DNA from: DASPXY01 sp038227745
GTDB taxonomy: Bacteria; Planctomycetota; Planctomycetia; Gemmatales; Gemmataceae
Direction: 5' to 3'
DNA length: 20,881 bases
Assembly: GCA_038227745.1 (NCBI GenBank)
Contig: JBBRPS010000061.1
Span: 1 to 20,881, forward strand
Positions within the stretch are counted from its first letter, which is position 1. The number at the start of each line of letters is the position of its first letter. Made by a program: the position numbers and the translations under genes. Of the stretch, positions 1 through 7,504 are shown piece by piece. A model generated the notes under the pieces. The model had not been told where the DNA came from. It searched no databases and saw only the letters and a program-made list of their open reading frames with translations.

Positions 1-144
1 CACCCGGTCGAGGTGACGGTGCCGGAGAGGGTGCGTCGCGACAGGGGTGGTGCGGCAGGGGCGACCACGGCGGCCCCCGCGCACGGCGCCGGCGACGATT
101 CCCTTAATTACGATAGGTATATTATTCGTATTCTTATATTTTAG
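1..144 (+). CDS. possible C-terminal end of a plus-strand gene cut by the window edge
   Basis: Frame 1 of the plus strand is open from the window edge to a TAG at 142-144, giving 47 residues that end in NYDRYIIRILIF. I do not recognise the protein. The last third is AT-rich (about 103-143) in an otherwise very GC-rich window. That could mean a lower-GC coding end, or simply an intergenic AT-rich patch read by chance. The reading as a gene end is helped by a short hairpin immediately after the stop (147-162) and by the convergent kinase gene ending at 237, which would make this a normal tail-to-tail junction. Evidence is thin, and the stretch may be noncoding. Confidence 0.25.
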   Translation, partial: HPVEVTVPERVRRDRGGAAGATTAAPAHGAGDDSLNYDRYIIRILIF

Positions 145-146
145 GA

Positions 147-162
147 CAGCCGCAAGCGGCTG
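147..162 (+). terminator. short hairpin after the edge ORF
   Basis: CAGCCGC and GCGGCTG form a 7-bp perfect stem around an AA loop, starting 3 nt after the TAG at 142-144. No T-run follows, so it is at best a weak or factor-dependent terminator. Confidence 0.25.
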
Positions 163-194
163 CGGAAATTGGGGTTGCGCGTAACAGCGACATT

Positions 195-221
195 CAATCC
201 TGACACGTCTTGTCAGGATTG
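195..221 (-). terminator. 10-bp hairpin downstream of the kinase gene
   Basis: CAATCCTGAC (195-204) and GTCAGGATTG (212-221) are a perfect 10-bp inverted repeat with a 7-nt loop. It lies 16 nt beyond the stop of the last gene of the catabolic operon. GAATCCTGAC recurs just beside it (222-231). No T-tract follows on the minus strand, so it may be a processing or 3'-end stabilising hairpin rather than a classical intrinsic terminator. Confidence 0.4.
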
Positions 222-236
222 GAATCCTGACCCACG

Positions 237-1319
237 TCAGCGCTGGACGCGCGCCGAGCCGCCTCGGGCGAACGCCTCGACCTCTTCCAGCCGCGCCATC
301 GTCACGTCGCCGGGGTACGTCGTGAGGAAGGCGCCGTGCGCCCAGCCGAGGCGGAGGGACTCTTCCGGCGAACGGCCGCTGACCAGGCCGTAGATCAGCC
401 CCGACGCGAAGCCGTCGCCGCCGCCGATGCGGTCGAGGACGTCGAGCTGGCACGTCGGGCTGACGAAGCGCTCGCCGTTCAGCCACAGCACCGCCGCCCA
501 GTCGTGGCGGTTGGTCGAGTGGACCTCGCGCAGCGTCGTCGCCACCAGCTGGATGTTCGGGTGGCGCTCCACGACGCGGTCGATCATCATGAAGAACGTG
601 TCGGGATCGAGCGTCGATTTCGAGGCCACCTCCGGGCCGGGGATGCCGAGCCCTTTTTGCAGGTCCTCCTCGTTGCCGAAGAGCGCGTCCACGTTGTCCA
701 CGATGCGCCGCAGCACCTGCTGCGCCCGCGTGAGATCGCCGACCGACGCCCACAGCTTCGCCCGATAGTTCAGGTCGAAAGAGCGGACAGCGCCGACGCC
801 CTTCGCGGCCTGCATGCCCTCGAGGATCAGTTCCGAGGTCGTCTCGGACAGGGCAGCGAAGATCCCGCCGGAGTGGAACCAGCGCAGGCCACCGGCGGCG
901 ATCTTCGCCCAGTCGAAGTCACCGGGTTTGAGCAGGGCCCCCGCCTCGTTGGCGCGGTTGTAGAAGACCACGGGCGGGCGCACGCCCTGGCCGCGGTCGC
1001 TGTAGACGGTCGCGAGGTTCGGGCCGCGGACGCCGTCGTTCTCGAACCACCTGTAGAACGGCGTGACGCCAGCCTCGCGCACGCAGCCCTGCACCAGCTC
1101 GCCGATGCCGTACCTGACCATCGCCGTCGCGACGCCGGTGCGCAGCCCGAAGCAGGACGCCAGGTTGGCGGCCACGTTGTACTCGCCGCCGGAGACGTGG
1201 ACGTCGAACGAGCGCGCCTTGCGGAAGGGGATCACGCCGGGGTCGAGCCGGTGGACCAGCGCCCCCAGGGAGAGGAAGTCCAGCGCGCACGGATCCTTAC
1301 GAACCTCGAAACCCTTCAT
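237..1319 (-). CDS. PfkB-family sugar kinase, 2-keto-3-deoxygluconate kinase-like
   Basis: This is a cytoplasmic ATP-dependent carbohydrate kinase of the ribokinase/PfkB family, 360 aa, within the family's usual length. The N-terminal half carries the glycine signature GGEYNVAANLA (GG at about 44-45, N48). The C-terminal part carries the phosphate-loop/catalytic signature IGGGDGFASG, with the presumed catalytic base Asp302. Overall feel is closest to KdgK, which phosphorylates 2-keto-3-deoxy sugar acids, but substrate cannot be read from sequence. The ATG at 1319 is preferred over an upstream GTG (1325) because GGGAGTG lies just upstream. It is the last gene of a five-gene minus-strand operon, 27 nt after the MFS transporter, so its substrate is probably made from whatever that transporter imports. 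The 'GGGD' version of the usual GAGD motif is a mild variant. Confidence 0.88.
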   Translation of the reverse strand: MKGFEVRKDPCALDFLSLGALVHRLDPGVIPFRKARSFDVHVSGGEYNVAANLASCFGLRTGVATAMVRYGIGELVQGCVREAGVTPFYRWFENDGVRGPNLATVYSDRGQGVRPPVVFYNRANEAGALLKPGDFDWAKIAAGGLRWFHSGGIFAALSETTSELILEGMQAAKGVGAVRSFDLNYRAKLWASVGDLTRAQQVLRRIVDNVDALFGNEEDLQKGLGIPGPEVASKSTLDPDTFFMMIDRVVERHPNIQLVATTLREVHSTNRHDWAAVLWLNGERFVSPTCQLDVLDRIGGGDGFASGLIYGLVSGRSPEESLRLGWAHGAFLTTYPGDVTMARLEEVEAFARGGSARVQR

Positions 1320-1346
1320 GGACACTCCCGAAAAAAGGGTACTCTC

Positions 1347-2678
1347 TCAGGCCTTCGCCTCCGGCGCACCGCGGTCGAAGGTAGAGTCGTACCGGACCCA
1401 GAGCGCCAGGAACGCGCCGGCGGACAGCACCACCACCATCCCCCACGGCCCATGCTCTTTGAGCCTTCCGAAGATCACGGGGCCGATGATGCCGCCTACG
1501 TTGGCTACCGAGTTGATCAACGCAATGCCGCCTGCGGCCGCCGCCCCGCTCAGGAACGAGGTGGGTAGCGCCCAGAAACAGGGCAGCATACTCATCATGC
1601 CCGTCTGCGCCACGCAAAAGCCGACAAGGCCCAGCCACGGCGAGAAGGAGGCGGCAGCCAGCGCCCAGCCCGCCGCCGCCAGGAGGGCCGCGAAGATGAC
1701 GTGGCCGCGCCGCTGCCCGGTCCGGTCCGAGCGCGCGGCAAGGAGGGTCATCCCCAGGATGGCACACAGGTGCGGCAGGGCGGCGAGCAGGCCGACTACC
1801 AACTTGCTCTGCCCCGCGAAACGCTGATCGATCAGTGTGGGGAAGTAGGATCCGGCGGCGTTCGCCCCCACGGCGACGGTGAAATAGATGCAAATCAGCA
1901 GCCAGACGCGCCCGTCCAGCAGCGCCCGCAGCAGCCCGCTGCCGTGCCGCTGCTCCCGGTAGCGCTCCTCCTGGCCGAGCCGTTCGACTAGCCAGAGGCG
2001 CTCCCCCTCGGTCAACCACCGCGCTTGCGCGGGGCCGTCCGGGAGGGTGAACAGGACGACGAAGCCGAGCAGCACCGAAGGAAGGCCCTCGATCAGGAAG
2101 ACCCACTGCCAGCCCTTCAGCCCACCGACGCCGTCGAGATACTGCATGACCGCCCCCGAAAGCGGATTGCTGACGACGCCCGCGAACGCGATGGCGGTCA
2201 TGAAGAGGGCCAGCACCCGCGCCCGTTCGCGGGCCGGGAACCAGTAGGTCAGGTAGAGGATGATCCCTGGGAAGAAACCGGCCTCGGCCACGCCGAGGAG
2301 GATGCGCACGGCGTAGAAGTCCCACATCTCCGTCACCGCCAAGGTGGCCATGGACACCAGGCCCCAGGTGACCATGATGCGGGCGATCCAGCGGCGGGCG
2401 CCGACCCGGCGCAGCAGCAGGTTGGCGGGCACCTCGAAGACCAGGTAACCGAAATAGAAAATGCCGTACCCCAGGTCGAACGCCCAATCCTCCAGGTGCA
2501 GGTCGGACTGCATCGTCAGCCGCGCGAAGCCGACGTTCGCGCGATCGAGGATGTTGAAGATGTACAAGAGACACAAGAAGGGGATGAGGCGCCAGGCGAT
2601 CTTGCGCAGGACGGCGGCGGGATCTGGCGGCGGCTCCGCCTGCTGCACAGCGTCCGCCGGGCTGAGGTTGTCGCTCAT
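1347..2678 (-). CDS. MFS transporter, anion:cation symporter (ACS) type
   Basis: An inner-membrane major facilitator protein of 443 aa with about 12 hydrophobic segments and a charged central loop (around residues 225-250). The N-terminal helix reads FLCLLYIFNILDRANVGFA, typical of the ACS branch, which imports organic anions such as galactonate, glucarate, tartrate or phthalate with protons. ARSDRTGQRR in the second half is the conserved MFS loop motif. It starts 21 nt after the E2 stop, with a G-rich ribosome site (GGGGGTG), and is followed by the PfkB kinase. The context of SDR, E1, E2 and KDG-type kinase supports import of a sugar acid or other carboxylate. Exact substrate is inference. 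Confidence 0.9.
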   Translation of the reverse strand: MSDNLSPADAVQQAEPPPDPAAVLRKIAWRLIPFLCLLYIFNILDRANVGFARLTMQSDLHLEDWAFDLGYGIFYFGYLVFEVPANLLLRRVGARRWIARIMVTWGLVSMATLAVTEMWDFYAVRILLGVAEAGFFPGIILYLTYWFPARERARVLALFMTAIAFAGVVSNPLSGAVMQYLDGVGGLKGWQWVFLIEGLPSVLLGFVVLFTLPDGPAQARWLTEGERLWLVERLGQEERYREQRHGSGLLRALLDGRVWLLICIYFTVAVGANAAGSYFPTLIDQRFAGQSKLVVGLLAALPHLCAILGMTLLAARSDRTGQRRGHVIFAALLAAAGWALAAASFSPWLGLVGFCVAQTGMMSMLPCFWALPTSFLSGAAAAGGIALINSVANVGGIIGPVIFGRLKEHGPWGMVVVLSAGAFLALWVRYDSTFDRGAPEAKA

Positions 2679-2699
2679 CGCACCCCCATTGCCCGCCCC

Positions 2700-3881
2700 T
2701 CACGGCACGAGCCAGGGGGCGGGCTGCTCGATGTGCCGGCGCACCGTGTCGAGGAAGCGCGCCGCCGGGGCGCCGTCCACGACACGGTGGTCGAAGGTCA
2801 GACTCAGGGTCAGCACGTCCCGCGGCACGACCCGCTCCTCGACCAGCGCGGGTTCGCGCACGATGCGACCCACGCCGAGGATGGCGCTCTGCGGCAGGTG
2901 CAGGATCGGCGTGAAGGCGTCGATGCCGAACGCGCCGAGGTTGGTGACGGTGAAGGTGCCGTCGCGCAGATCCGCCGCGGTGAGACGGCCGGCGCGGGCC
3001 TGGGCGGCCAGGTCGCGCATGCCGGCAGCGACCTGGCGCAGGGTCAGCCCGTCCACGCCACGGAGGATCGGCGCCAGCAAGCCCGCCTCGGTGTCCACGG
3101 CCACGGCGACGTCCACGCGCTCCGGGACGAACAGGCCGTCGTCGCGCCACTGTGCTTGCAGCAGCGGGTGCTGGCGCAGTGCGGCCGCCGTTAGCTTGAC
3201 GATCAGGTCGGTGTAGCCCGGGACGAACTCCTCCGGCGACACCGCGGCCGCCTTGAACTGGCCGCGCAGGTTGACGAGGTTCGTGGCATCGGCTCGGGTC
3301 GTCAGCGTCACCGGGGCAGCCTGCGTGACGCCGGCGACCATGCGCGCGGCGATGGTACGGCGGACGCTCGTGTGGGGGATGAGGCGGCCCGGCGTCGTGG
3401 CGGTTGCCGCGCGGACGTCGCGCTCGCGGATGCGGCCGTTGCGGCCACTGCCCGGGAGGGCGCTCCAGTCGATGCCCAGTTCCCGGGCGGCGCGGCGCGC
3501 TCGGGGCGAGGCGTGCGCTTCGCGCCGAGGAGCCGGCCGTGCGGCCGCGGCCGGCTCCTCTTGCCGCGGCCGCACGGCCTGAACCACCTCCTCCGCGACG
3601 ACCTGTTGCGTTTCGTCGCTCGCGGTAAGGACTTCCCCCTCCGCGGCGAGGTAGGCGATGACCTGACCGACCTTCACCACGTCGCCGGGCTGCGGACCGT
3701 CGGGAGTGAGACGCAGCACGCCCGGGTCGAGGGCCTCGATCGGCTCGGCGGCCTTCTCGCTCTCCAATACGAACAGCGGCTCGCCCGGCCGCACCGGGTC
3801 GCCATCGCGCTTGAGCCACTCGACGAAGGTCCCTTCCTCCATCGACCAGCCGAGCCGGGGCACCGTCACGGGCGCTGCCAC
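2700..3881 (-). CDS. 2-oxoacid dehydrogenase E2, dihydrolipoamide acyltransferase
   Basis: Core subunit of a 2-oxoacid dehydrogenase complex: it carries lipoate and transfers the acyl group to CoA. Length is 393 aa. Domains in order: one lipoyl domain (about 3-78) with the lipoylated lysine K43 in LESEKA; an Ala/Pro-rich linker; a peripheral subunit-binding domain (SPRARRAARELGIDW...GSGRNGRI); and a catalytic acyltransferase domain ending in DHRVVDG (H365, D369 catalytic). The GTG at 3881 is chosen because AAGGGAGG sits 5 nt upstream and the lipoyl domain begins at once. A further upstream GTG (3914) would lie inside a palindrome and add 11 non-homologous residues. It lies directly downstream of the fused E1. 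A single lipoyl domain and this size fit acetoin or branched-chain type complexes as well as PDH. E3 is not encoded here. Confidence 0.9.
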   Translation of the reverse strand: MAAPVTVPRLGWSMEEGTFVEWLKRDGDPVRPGEPLFVLESEKAAEPIEALDPGVLRLTPDGPQPGDVVKVGQVIAYLAAEGEVLTASDETQQVVAEEVVQAVRPRQEEPAAAARPAPRREAHASPRARRAARELGIDWSALPGSGRNGRIRERDVRAATATTPGRLIPHTSVRRTIAARMVAGVTQAAPVTLTTRADATNLVNLRGQFKAAAVSPEEFVPGYTDLIVKLTAAALRQHPLLQAQWRDDGLFVPERVDVAVAVDTEAGLLAPILRGVDGLTLRQVAAGMRDLAAQARAGRLTAADLRDGTFTVTNLGAFGIDAFTPILHLPQSAILGVGRIVREPALVEERVVPRDVLTLSLTFDHRVVDGAPAARFLDTVRRHIEQPAPWLVP

Positions 3882-3886
3882 GCGAA

Positions 3887-3894
3887 CCTCCCTT
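3887..3894 (-). promoter_or_regulatory. ribosome binding site fixing the GTG start of E2
   Basis: On the minus strand AAGGGAGG lies 5 nt before the GTG whose first base is 3881. No equally good site precedes the GTG at 3914. Confidence 0.6.
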
Positions 3895-3906
3895 GGGGCC
3901 ACTACC

Positions 3907-3934
3907 AAGCCCACGGGTGGCCACCCGTGGGCTT
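3907..3934. repeat. 28-bp perfect palindrome between E1 and E2
   Basis: AAGCCCACGGGTGG (3907-3920) is followed directly by its exact reverse complement (3921-3934). It starts 14 nt after the E1 stop codon (minus strand, stop at 3948-3950). In RNA it would fold into a strong loop-free hairpin between the two cistrons and could set E1:E2 ratios. It looks like one member of a scattered repeat class rather than a site specific to this operon. Confidence 0.75.
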
Positions 3935-3947
3935 TCTCTTCACTCCC

Positions 3948-5999
3948 TCACTCGTCCAGCAATTCGAGGATCGCGCGCTCGATGTCCTCGACCTGCGGCA
4001 CCACGGCCTTTTCGAGCGGCGGACTGTACGGCGTCGGCGTGAACGCCCCGTGCAGCCGGCGGATCGGGGCGTCGAGGTCGTCGAAGCCGCCATCGCTCAC
4101 CTGGGCCGCCACCTCCGCCCCCAGACCGAACGGCGCGAACGCCTCGTCCACGATCAGCAGCCGCCCCGTCTTGTGGACCGAGCGCAGGATCGTGTCGGCG
4201 TCGAACGGCGCGACCGTCCGCGGGTCGATCACCTCGACCGCGATTCCCTTCGTCGCCAGCCGCGCGCACGCCTCCAGCGTCCGCCGCACCATCAGGGCGA
4301 GCGCGACGACGGTCACGTCGCGACCCTCGCGCACCACCGCCGCCTTGCCGAACTCGATCTCGTAGTCGCCCTGCGGCACGGGGCCCTTCGTGCCGAGCAA
4401 TTCGCGGTGCTCGAGGAACAGCACCGGGTCGTCGCAGGTCAGGGCGTGCCGCAGCAGTCCCTTGGCGTCGTACGGCGTCGAGGGCACGACCACGCGCAGG
4501 CCGGGGAAGTGGGCGTACATCGGGTAGTAGTTGCCCGAGTGATGCGTGGCGGCGAAATGGCCGATGCCGATGCAGCCGCGCAGCAGCAGCGGCATGCGGA
4601 CGCGGCCGCTCGACATGTACTGCATTTTCGCGATCTGGTTCAGGATCTCGCCGACCGAATCGAGGACGAAGTCGGCGAACATGAAATCGACGACGGGCCG
4701 CGTGCCGGTCATCGCCGCCCCGCAGGCCAGGCCGACGAAGCCGCGCTCGCAGATCGGCGTGTCGCAGAGGCGCTCGGGGCCGTACAGGTCATACAGCCCC
4801 GCTGTCGTCTTGAAGTTGCCGCCGCGCTGGCCGATGCCCTCGCCCAGGACGAAGATCTTCGGGTTGCGCGCCATCTCCGCCGCCAGCGCCTCGTGCGTTG
4901 CCTGCATGTAGGACAACTCGCGGATCGTGGCCGGCTCACTCCGTGAGCCGGGTTCTCGCACCGGCTCACGGAGTGAGCCGGCCACGGTCTCGGCGAAGAC
5001 GTGCGCCGTGGCGGTGGCCGGATCGGGCCACGGACTGGTTTCCGCGAACTGCTGCGCCTCGGCGACGAGTGCGGCGACCTCGGCGTCGATGGCGTCGAGG
5101 TCGGCCGCCGTGATCCCCTGGCTGTCGCCGTTGCCGTCGCCCGCCGCCTCCCGGTCGAGCAAGCGCTGCCGGAGCCGCCCGATGGGGCAGCGCGTCTTCC
5201 ACTCCTCGACCTCCTCGCGCGAGCGGTAGCCGAAATCGCCCATGCCCTCGGCGTGCGGACGGGTGCGGTAGGTTTTGCACTCCAAGAGCGTCGGCCCGCT
5301 GCCCACCCTGGCCCGCTCGACCGCCTCGCCGGCGAAGCGGTGGACCGCCTCGACGTCGTTGCCATCGACCTCATACCCGGGCAGGCCGTAGGCGGCCCCG
5401 CGCGTGCCGACGCTGGGGTTGCCGGCGGCGTAGCGGAAGGGCACCTCGGTCGCGAACTGGTTGTTCTCGCAGACGAACAGCACGGGCAGCTTCCAGATCG
5501 AGGCCAGGTTGAGGCCCTCGTGGAAGGCGCCGTTGTTCACCGCCCCGTCGCCGAAGAACGCCACGGCCACGCGGTCGGTCTTGAGCAGCTTGAAGCTGTA
5601 GCCCGCACCGGCGGCCTGGAGGATGCATGGGCCGACGATGCCGCTGGTGCCCATCAGGCCGACTTCCGGCGCGAACAGGTGCATGCTGCCGCCGCGGCCG
5701 CGCGAGCAGCCCGTGGCCCGCCCGAACAGCTCGGCCATCAGCTCGCGCGGGTGCATGCCTTTCGCCAGGGCATGGCCGTGGCCGCGGTGGGTGCTGAAGA
5801 CCACGTCGTCGGTCCGCAAGTGCGTACACACGCCGACGGCAATGGCCTCCTCGCCGACGTAGGTGTGGCAGGCCCCGTGGATCAGGCCGCGCTGATGCGA
5901 CCGCGCCAGCATCTCCTCGGACTGGCGGATGAGCTGCATCCGGCGGTAGAGCCGGAGCAGGAGGTCACGGTCGATCCGCGTCTGTGTCGCGCCCGTCAT
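3948..5999 (-). CDS. fused E1 alpha/beta subunit of a thiamine-diphosphate 2-oxoacid dehydrogenase
   Basis: Decarboxylates a 2-oxo acid (or cleaves an acetoin-like ketone) with ThDP and passes the acyl group to E2 lipoate. Length is 683 aa. Residues 1 to about 325 are E1 alpha: GDG at 150-152 and NN at 155-156 form the ThDP/Mg binding motif, and RPHAEGMGDFGYRSREEVEEW is the usual phosphorylation-loop region. Residues from about 360 to the end are E1 beta (ICERGFVGLACGAAMTG, FADFVLDSVGEILNQ, EVIDPRTVAPFD). In most bacteria these are two genes; single-chain fusions are known in some lineages. ATG 5999 is chosen with GAGGGC upstream; a TTG at 6005 is less likely. The linker contains a 59-bp inverted repeat in frame (residues about 339-358). 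The E1 alpha loop resembles AcoA and branched-chain enzymes more than E. coli AceE. Substrate unknown. Confidence 0.92.
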   Translation of the reverse strand: MTGATQTRIDRDLLLRLYRRMQLIRQSEEMLARSHQRGLIHGACHTYVGEEAIAVGVCTHLRTDDVVFSTHRGHGHALAKGMHPRELMAELFGRATGCSRGRGGSMHLFAPEVGLMGTSGIVGPCILQAAGAGYSFKLLKTDRVAVAFFGDGAVNNGAFHEGLNLASIWKLPVLFVCENNQFATEVPFRYAAGNPSVGTRGAAYGLPGYEVDGNDVEAVHRFAGEAVERARVGSGPTLLECKTYRTRPHAEGMGDFGYRSREEVEEWKTRCPIGRLRQRLLDREAAGDGNGDSQGITAADLDAIDAEVAALVAEAQQFAETSPWPDPATATAHVFAETVAGSLREPVREPGSRSEPATIRELSYMQATHEALAAEMARNPKIFVLGEGIGQRGGNFKTTAGLYDLYGPERLCDTPICERGFVGLACGAAMTGTRPVVDFMFADFVLDSVGEILNQIAKMQYMSSGRVRMPLLLRGCIGIGHFAATHHSGNYYPMYAHFPGLRVVVPSTPYDAKGLLRHALTCDDPVLFLEHRELLGTKGPVPQGDYEIEFGKAAVVREGRDVTVVALALMVRRTLEACARLATKGIAVEVIDPRTVAPFDADTILRSVHKTGRLLIVDEAFAPFGLGAEVAAQVSDGGFDDLDAPIRRLHGAFTPTPYSPPLEKAVVPQVEDIERAILELLDE
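4927..4985. repeat. inverted repeat (25-9-25 bp) inside the E1 coding sequence
   Basis: The left arm (4927-4951) and right arm (4961-4985) are exact reverse complements, separated by 9 nt. Each arm is GTGG followed by a palindrome with halves CCGGCTCAC and GTGAGCCGG around a TCC centre. The element is read through in frame on the minus strand as AGSLREPVREPGSRSEPAT, a low-complexity linker between the E1 alpha and E1 beta halves. The layout, two palindromes head to head each with GTGG outside, is that of a BIME/REP element. Confidence 0.8.
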
Positions 6000-6016
6000 G
6001 TGCAACTGCCCTCGGC

Positions 6017-6092
6017 CCGTTTAGCCGCGGTTCGGAGAACCGCGTGCGACAGCCACCACCCACACGCGGTTCTCCGAACCGCGACTAAACGG
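6017..6092. repeat. inverted repeat (30-16-30 bp) between SDR and E1 genes
   Basis: The left arm (6017-6046) and right arm (6063-6092) are reverse complements with one mismatch (C/T at the base after TTTAG). Each arm contains the palindrome CGCGGTTC-GGA-GAACCGCG. The right arm contains the TAG stop of the SDR gene (6085-6087), so the element supplies that gene's final codon and stop. In RNA it would form a long hairpin between the first and second cistrons. Confidence 0.8.
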
Positions 6093-6891
6093 AAACTCCG
6101 CCCTTCGAGCCGCCCGCGTTCATCGCCAGGTTGCCGCCGTCCATCGGGATCAGCGCCCCCGTGATCCACGAAGACGCATCCGACGCCAGCAGCACCGCCA
6201 ACCCCTTGATGTCGTCGGGGTGGCCGAGCCGGCCGCTGGGGATGCCGCTGAGAAATTTTGCGTGCAGGTTCGGGTCCGCGGCCATCCGCGCCTCCAGGCC
6301 GGGGTTGATGACCTGCGCCGGCAGGATGGCGTTGACGCGCACGCCGCGGCCGCTCCACTCCGTACTCAGCTCGCGCGTCATCTGGGCGACGGCCCCCATC
6401 GCCATGCTGTACGCGACGTGCCCGCGTCCCAGGGCGGAGATACTCGCCAGCGAGCCGATGTTGACGATGCTGCCGCGCCCGGCCTTCAGCATTCGCCGCC
6501 CCGCCTCCTGGCAGCAGCAGAACCGTCCGAAGACGAGGCTGCGCCACGTCCGCTCGACGGCGTCGAGGGGGATCTCCTCCGGCAGTGCGCTCGGTCCGCC
6601 GTCGCCGGCGACGTTGCCGAGGAAGTCGATGCGGCCGAACTCGCGATCGAGGCGGCCGAACAGGGCGCGGATCTGCTCCGGCTCCGAAACGTCGCACGCG
6701 ACCGGGACGGCCTTGCGGCCGAGGCCGGCGATGTGCTCGGCAGTCTGCTGCGCGCCGGCCCCGTTGCGGTCGGCGAGGACGAGGTCGGCGCCGGCTTCCG
6801 CCAGCGCCACGGCCATGGCGCGGCCCATGCCCTGCGCCGCGCCCGAGACGAGCGCGACGCGGCCGGTCAGGTCGAAGAGTTTGCTGGACAT
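6085..6891 (-). CDS. SDR-family oxidoreductase lacking the catalytic lysine
   Basis: A 268-aa protein with the classical short-chain dehydrogenase Rossmann fold. The cofactor loop is SGAAQGMG (16-23, the TGxxxGxG equivalent), and D41 after the second strand suggests NAD rather than NADP. Other conserved parts are CDV at 67-69, NIGS with Ser147, Tyr161, and the C-terminal GALIPMDGG. Two landmarks are altered: NNAG is GNVAG (92-96), and the YxxxK motif reads YSMAM, so Met165 replaces the catalytic lysine. I read that region directly from the bases and there is no frame problem. It may use a different proton relay, act on an unusual substrate or be impaired. ATG 6891 begins at the homologous N-terminus; the open frame continues upstream without homology. 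It is the first gene of the five-gene operon and could oxidise a keto-deoxy sugar acid before E1/E2 act. Confidence 0.88.
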   Translation of the reverse strand: MSSKLFDLTGRVALVSGAAQGMGRAMAVALAEAGADLVLADRNGAGAQQTAEHIAGLGRKAVPVACDVSEPEQIRALFGRLDREFGRIDFLGNVAGDGGPSALPEEIPLDAVERTWRSLVFGRFCCCQEAGRRMLKAGRGSIVNIGSLASISALGRGHVAYSMAMGAVAQMTRELSTEWSGRGVRVNAILPAQVINPGLEARMAADPNLHAKFLSGIPSGRLGHPDDIKGLAVLLASDASSWITGALIPMDGGNLAMNAGGSKGGVSV

Positions 6892-7061
6892 GGTGCCACT
6901 CGAAGGTTCGCAGGCAGCGCTTCGCCCGGGCCACCTGACACACAGTGCGCTGCGGAGGGGCCTGGGTGTAAGACAATCTATGAAGTGCGACGCGACAGGG
7001 AATCGCCGCCGGCGGATCCCGGCGGGGAAAGGCGGTACGGTGTGACCGCAAGCCGGAGGCC

Positions 7062-7502
7062 TCAGAAGCAGAGGGTGAAGCGCTGTCCTGGCCCGTCGAG
7101 GATCAGTAGCCACTTTTCCGCGAGGTCCAGGCCGATCAACACGTCGATGTTCGGGGGCGCGTGCAGGAACTCGGTCACCACCCATTCCGGGTGTGCCAGG
7201 GCCGGATCGATCCCCCCCGCTGGGCTGGGCACGCTCAGGCTGACGCGGTAGAGATCCACCGTCACCGGCCCGCCTGCGGTGTGCGTCTCGACGGAACCAA
7301 AAGCCAGGACCCCCATCTGCCGAAGCAGGCTCGTGCTCACCGCGGTCCTGTCCGTGCCCGTGTCCAGCAACGCGCGGGCGTGCAGGGGAGCAGGGATGGG
7401 CTGGCCGGCGGCCTGGAGCGCTGCCATGTCCGTCGCCCGCAGGCCGAGCAAGATCTGTAGTAAGTAGCCGTCAGGGCTAACCGGCAAGGTAAAGTGGGGC
7501 AT
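7062..7502 (-). CDS. retropepsin-like aspartic protease (copy A)
   Basis: A 146-aa single-domain protein of the clan AA aspartic protease type. The active-site motif is LLDTGTDRTAVS with Asp47-Thr48-Gly49, followed by a helix-like LLRQMGV. The second hallmark is NIDVLIGLDLAEKWLLILDG near residues 118-137, matching the hydrophobic-hydrophobic-Gly flap and the final strand of retropepsins. Such proteins act as homodimers, each chain giving one Asp. There is no signal peptide, so it is probably cytoplasmic. It starts at 7502, 2 nt after the stop of the partner small protein (7505), which implies translational coupling. Target unknown. The N-terminus MPHFTLPVSPDGY is conserved in copy B. Confidence 0.8.
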   Translation of the reverse strand: MPHFTLPVSPDGYLLQILLGLRATDMAALQAAGQPIPAPLHARALLDTGTDRTAVSTSLLRQMGVLAFGSVETHTAGGPVTVDLYRVSLSVPSPAGGIDPALAHPEWVVTEFLHAPPNIDVLIGLDLAEKWLLILDGPGQRFTLCF

Positions 7503-7504
7503 GC

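Noticed and set aside
1297..3924. 875-aa open frame on the minus strand in a different phase over the E2 and MFS genes
   Set aside because: Low-complexity Arg/Gly/Pro composition. The other minus-strand phase encodes recognisable E2 and MFS proteins.
3948..5999. Fusion of E1 alpha and beta as an assembly or frame error
   Set aside because: Both halves are complete and in one clean frame, the linker is readable, and single-chain E1 fusions are known in bacteria.
6892..7185. N-terminal extension of the SDR gene by 98 residues
   Set aside because: The extension has no SDR homology and is Arg/Pro-rich. The Rossmann fold starts right after the ATG at 6891.
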